53,438 nt of DNA, taken from assembly GCA_910583675.1 (NCBI GenBank), contig CAJTYH010000021.1:1-53438 (forward strand), written 5' to 3'. The DNA is from an uncultured Muribaculaceae bacterium. Lineage in GTDB: Bacteria > Bacteroidota > Bacteroidia > Bacteroidales > Muribaculaceae. The notes under the pieces were generated by a model. That model had not been told where the DNA came from and did no database searches. It was given only the letters and a program-made list of their open reading frames with translations. Shown in pieces: positions 52,984 to 53,438 of the stretch (position 1 is the first letter of the stretch; each line of letters starts with the position of its first letter). The position numbers were made by a program, and so were the translations under genes.

Positions 52984-53438
52984 CTACTTGTTAATGAAAT
53001 CTTTTTTCAATGCGTCAAGCACCTCCTGAGGATTGGGGACTATGCCGCCCATACGTCCGAAATGGCACACAGGCACATTGTCGCTCACAGCCAGACGCAC
53101 ATCTTCTATCATCTGTCCGGCGTTTATCTCCACGCAGAGTATACCCTTGACATTACGGGCTGCCTCATGTATGGCATCATAAGGGAATGGCCACAGGGTT
53201 ATCGGGCGGATCAATCCTACCTTTATCCCCTCTTTACGTGCGTCCTCTATAGCCTTAAGGCATATGCGTGCTATGGATCCGAAAGCCACGATCAGATAGT
53301 CAGCGTCCTCCGTGAAACGAGCCTCATAACGCACCTCGTTCTTCTCTATCTCGCGATATGTGCGCTGGAAACGCTCGTTGTTCTTCTCCATGACAGCGGA
53401 ATCCAGTTCAAGGGAAGTCACAACGTTGCGTTTGCGAC
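52984..53438 (-). CDS. 2-oxoacid:ferredoxin oxidoreductase, alpha subunit (C-terminal part; VorB-like)
   Basis: Partial: the frame runs off the window end at 53438 with no start codon needed, since R-K-R-N-V before VTSLELD continues the reading frame; about 151 residues are seen. This is the C-terminal pyrimidine-binding/domain II region with YLIVAFGSIARICLKAIEDA, VGLIRPITLWPFPYDAI and the conserved VEINAGQMIEDVRLAV followed by FGRMGG. The pattern fits VorB/KorA chains. A ferredoxin-like subunit may lie upstream, outside the window. Confidence 0.9.
   Translation of the reverse strand, partial: RKRNVVTSLELDSAVMEKNNERFQRTYREIEKNEVRYEARFTEDADYLIVAFGSIARICLKAIEDARKEGIKVGLIRPITLWPFPYDAIHEAARNVKGILCVEINAGQMIEDVRLAVSDNVPVCHFGRMGGIVPNPQEVLDALKKDFINK

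Noticed and set aside
1..53438. CRISPR arrays, insertion sequences and prophage genes
   Set aside because: No regularly spaced repeats, transposase, terminase or cas-like frames are visible. The tandem repeats seen are short and in coding or spacer sequence.

Overview
The window looks like a chromosome segment of a Bacteroidales bacterium, most likely a gut member of the Muribaculaceae or a close relative. That placement is inference from several signs. Many genes are preceded by the Bacteroidetes -33/-7 promoter (TTTG, about 20 bp, TAnnTTTG) rather than a sigma70 promoter. Two large secreted proteins end in type IX secretion (T9SS) sorting-like tails. There is a SusA-like periplasmic amylase, a GH78 rhamnosidase, DUF3791/DUF3990 genes and a three-subunit 2-oxoacid:ferredoxin oxidoreductase. 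Base composition is near 50% GC. I see no rRNA operon, CRISPR array, intact insertion sequence or phage.

Layout. 1-1.1 kb: a small overlapping DUF3791-DUF3990-DUF3791-like cassette. 1.2-2.7 kb: an adhesin-like beta-helix (DUF2807) protein and the RNase P RNA. 2.8-8 kb: a SpoU-type RNA methyltransferase, RadA and a secreted M16 protease. 8-14.5 kb, minus strand: an apparent operon running from a C1B cysteine peptidase through a DUF4450/six-hairpin protein and a SusA-like amylase to a phosphodiesterase and a SPOR lipoprotein. 14.6-18.1 kb: a HtrA/Deg protease, MltG and an orphan Vsr endonuclease. 18.2-20.1 kb: tRNA-Arg(CCG), a YczE-type membrane protein, a decayed AlbA_2-family gene fragment, rubredoxin and DUF488. 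20.3-25.6 kb: an M3 peptidase, DUF486, a secreted Ntn-hydrolase, a thioesterase and DprA. 25.7-28.6 kb: a nucleoside phosphorylase, then a metal module (HMA-AraC fusion regulator and a permease with a C-terminal HMA domain). 28.7-37.7 kb: two giant divergent secreted proteins. 37.7-41 kb: an ArnT-like glycosyltransferase, a Pro/Arg repeat protein and a small lipoprotein. 41.1-44.6 kb: a DUF3737-PatB-MATE operon. 44.8-46.6 kb: methylglyoxal synthase and an OmpA-type porin. 47-49.3 kb: a two-component system. 49.6-51.4 kb: an MsbA-like ABC exporter. 51.7-53.4 kb: gamma, beta and partial alpha subunits of the oxidoreductase.

How parts work together. The 14.4 to 8.0 kb run has one strong promoter and tight junctions, and joins periplasmic glucan and peptide processing to envelope proteins. 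The HMA-AraC protein probably senses a soft metal and controls the adjacent efflux permease, which carries the same kind of domain. PatB (beta C-S lyase) is translationally coupled to DUF3737 and followed 4 nt later by a MATE exporter. Many gene ends, especially between convergent genes, carry perfect hairpins, several without a long T tract. Two genes have a -7 box only 4 nt before the start codon, suggesting leaderless mRNAs. The less ordinary items are the HMA-AraC/permease-HMA module, the DUF3990 cassette, a candidate promoter-to-terminator small RNA near 49.5 kb, and an AATTTCT-type repeat found at three gene junctions. All functions are read from sequence and family memory only; no search was run.
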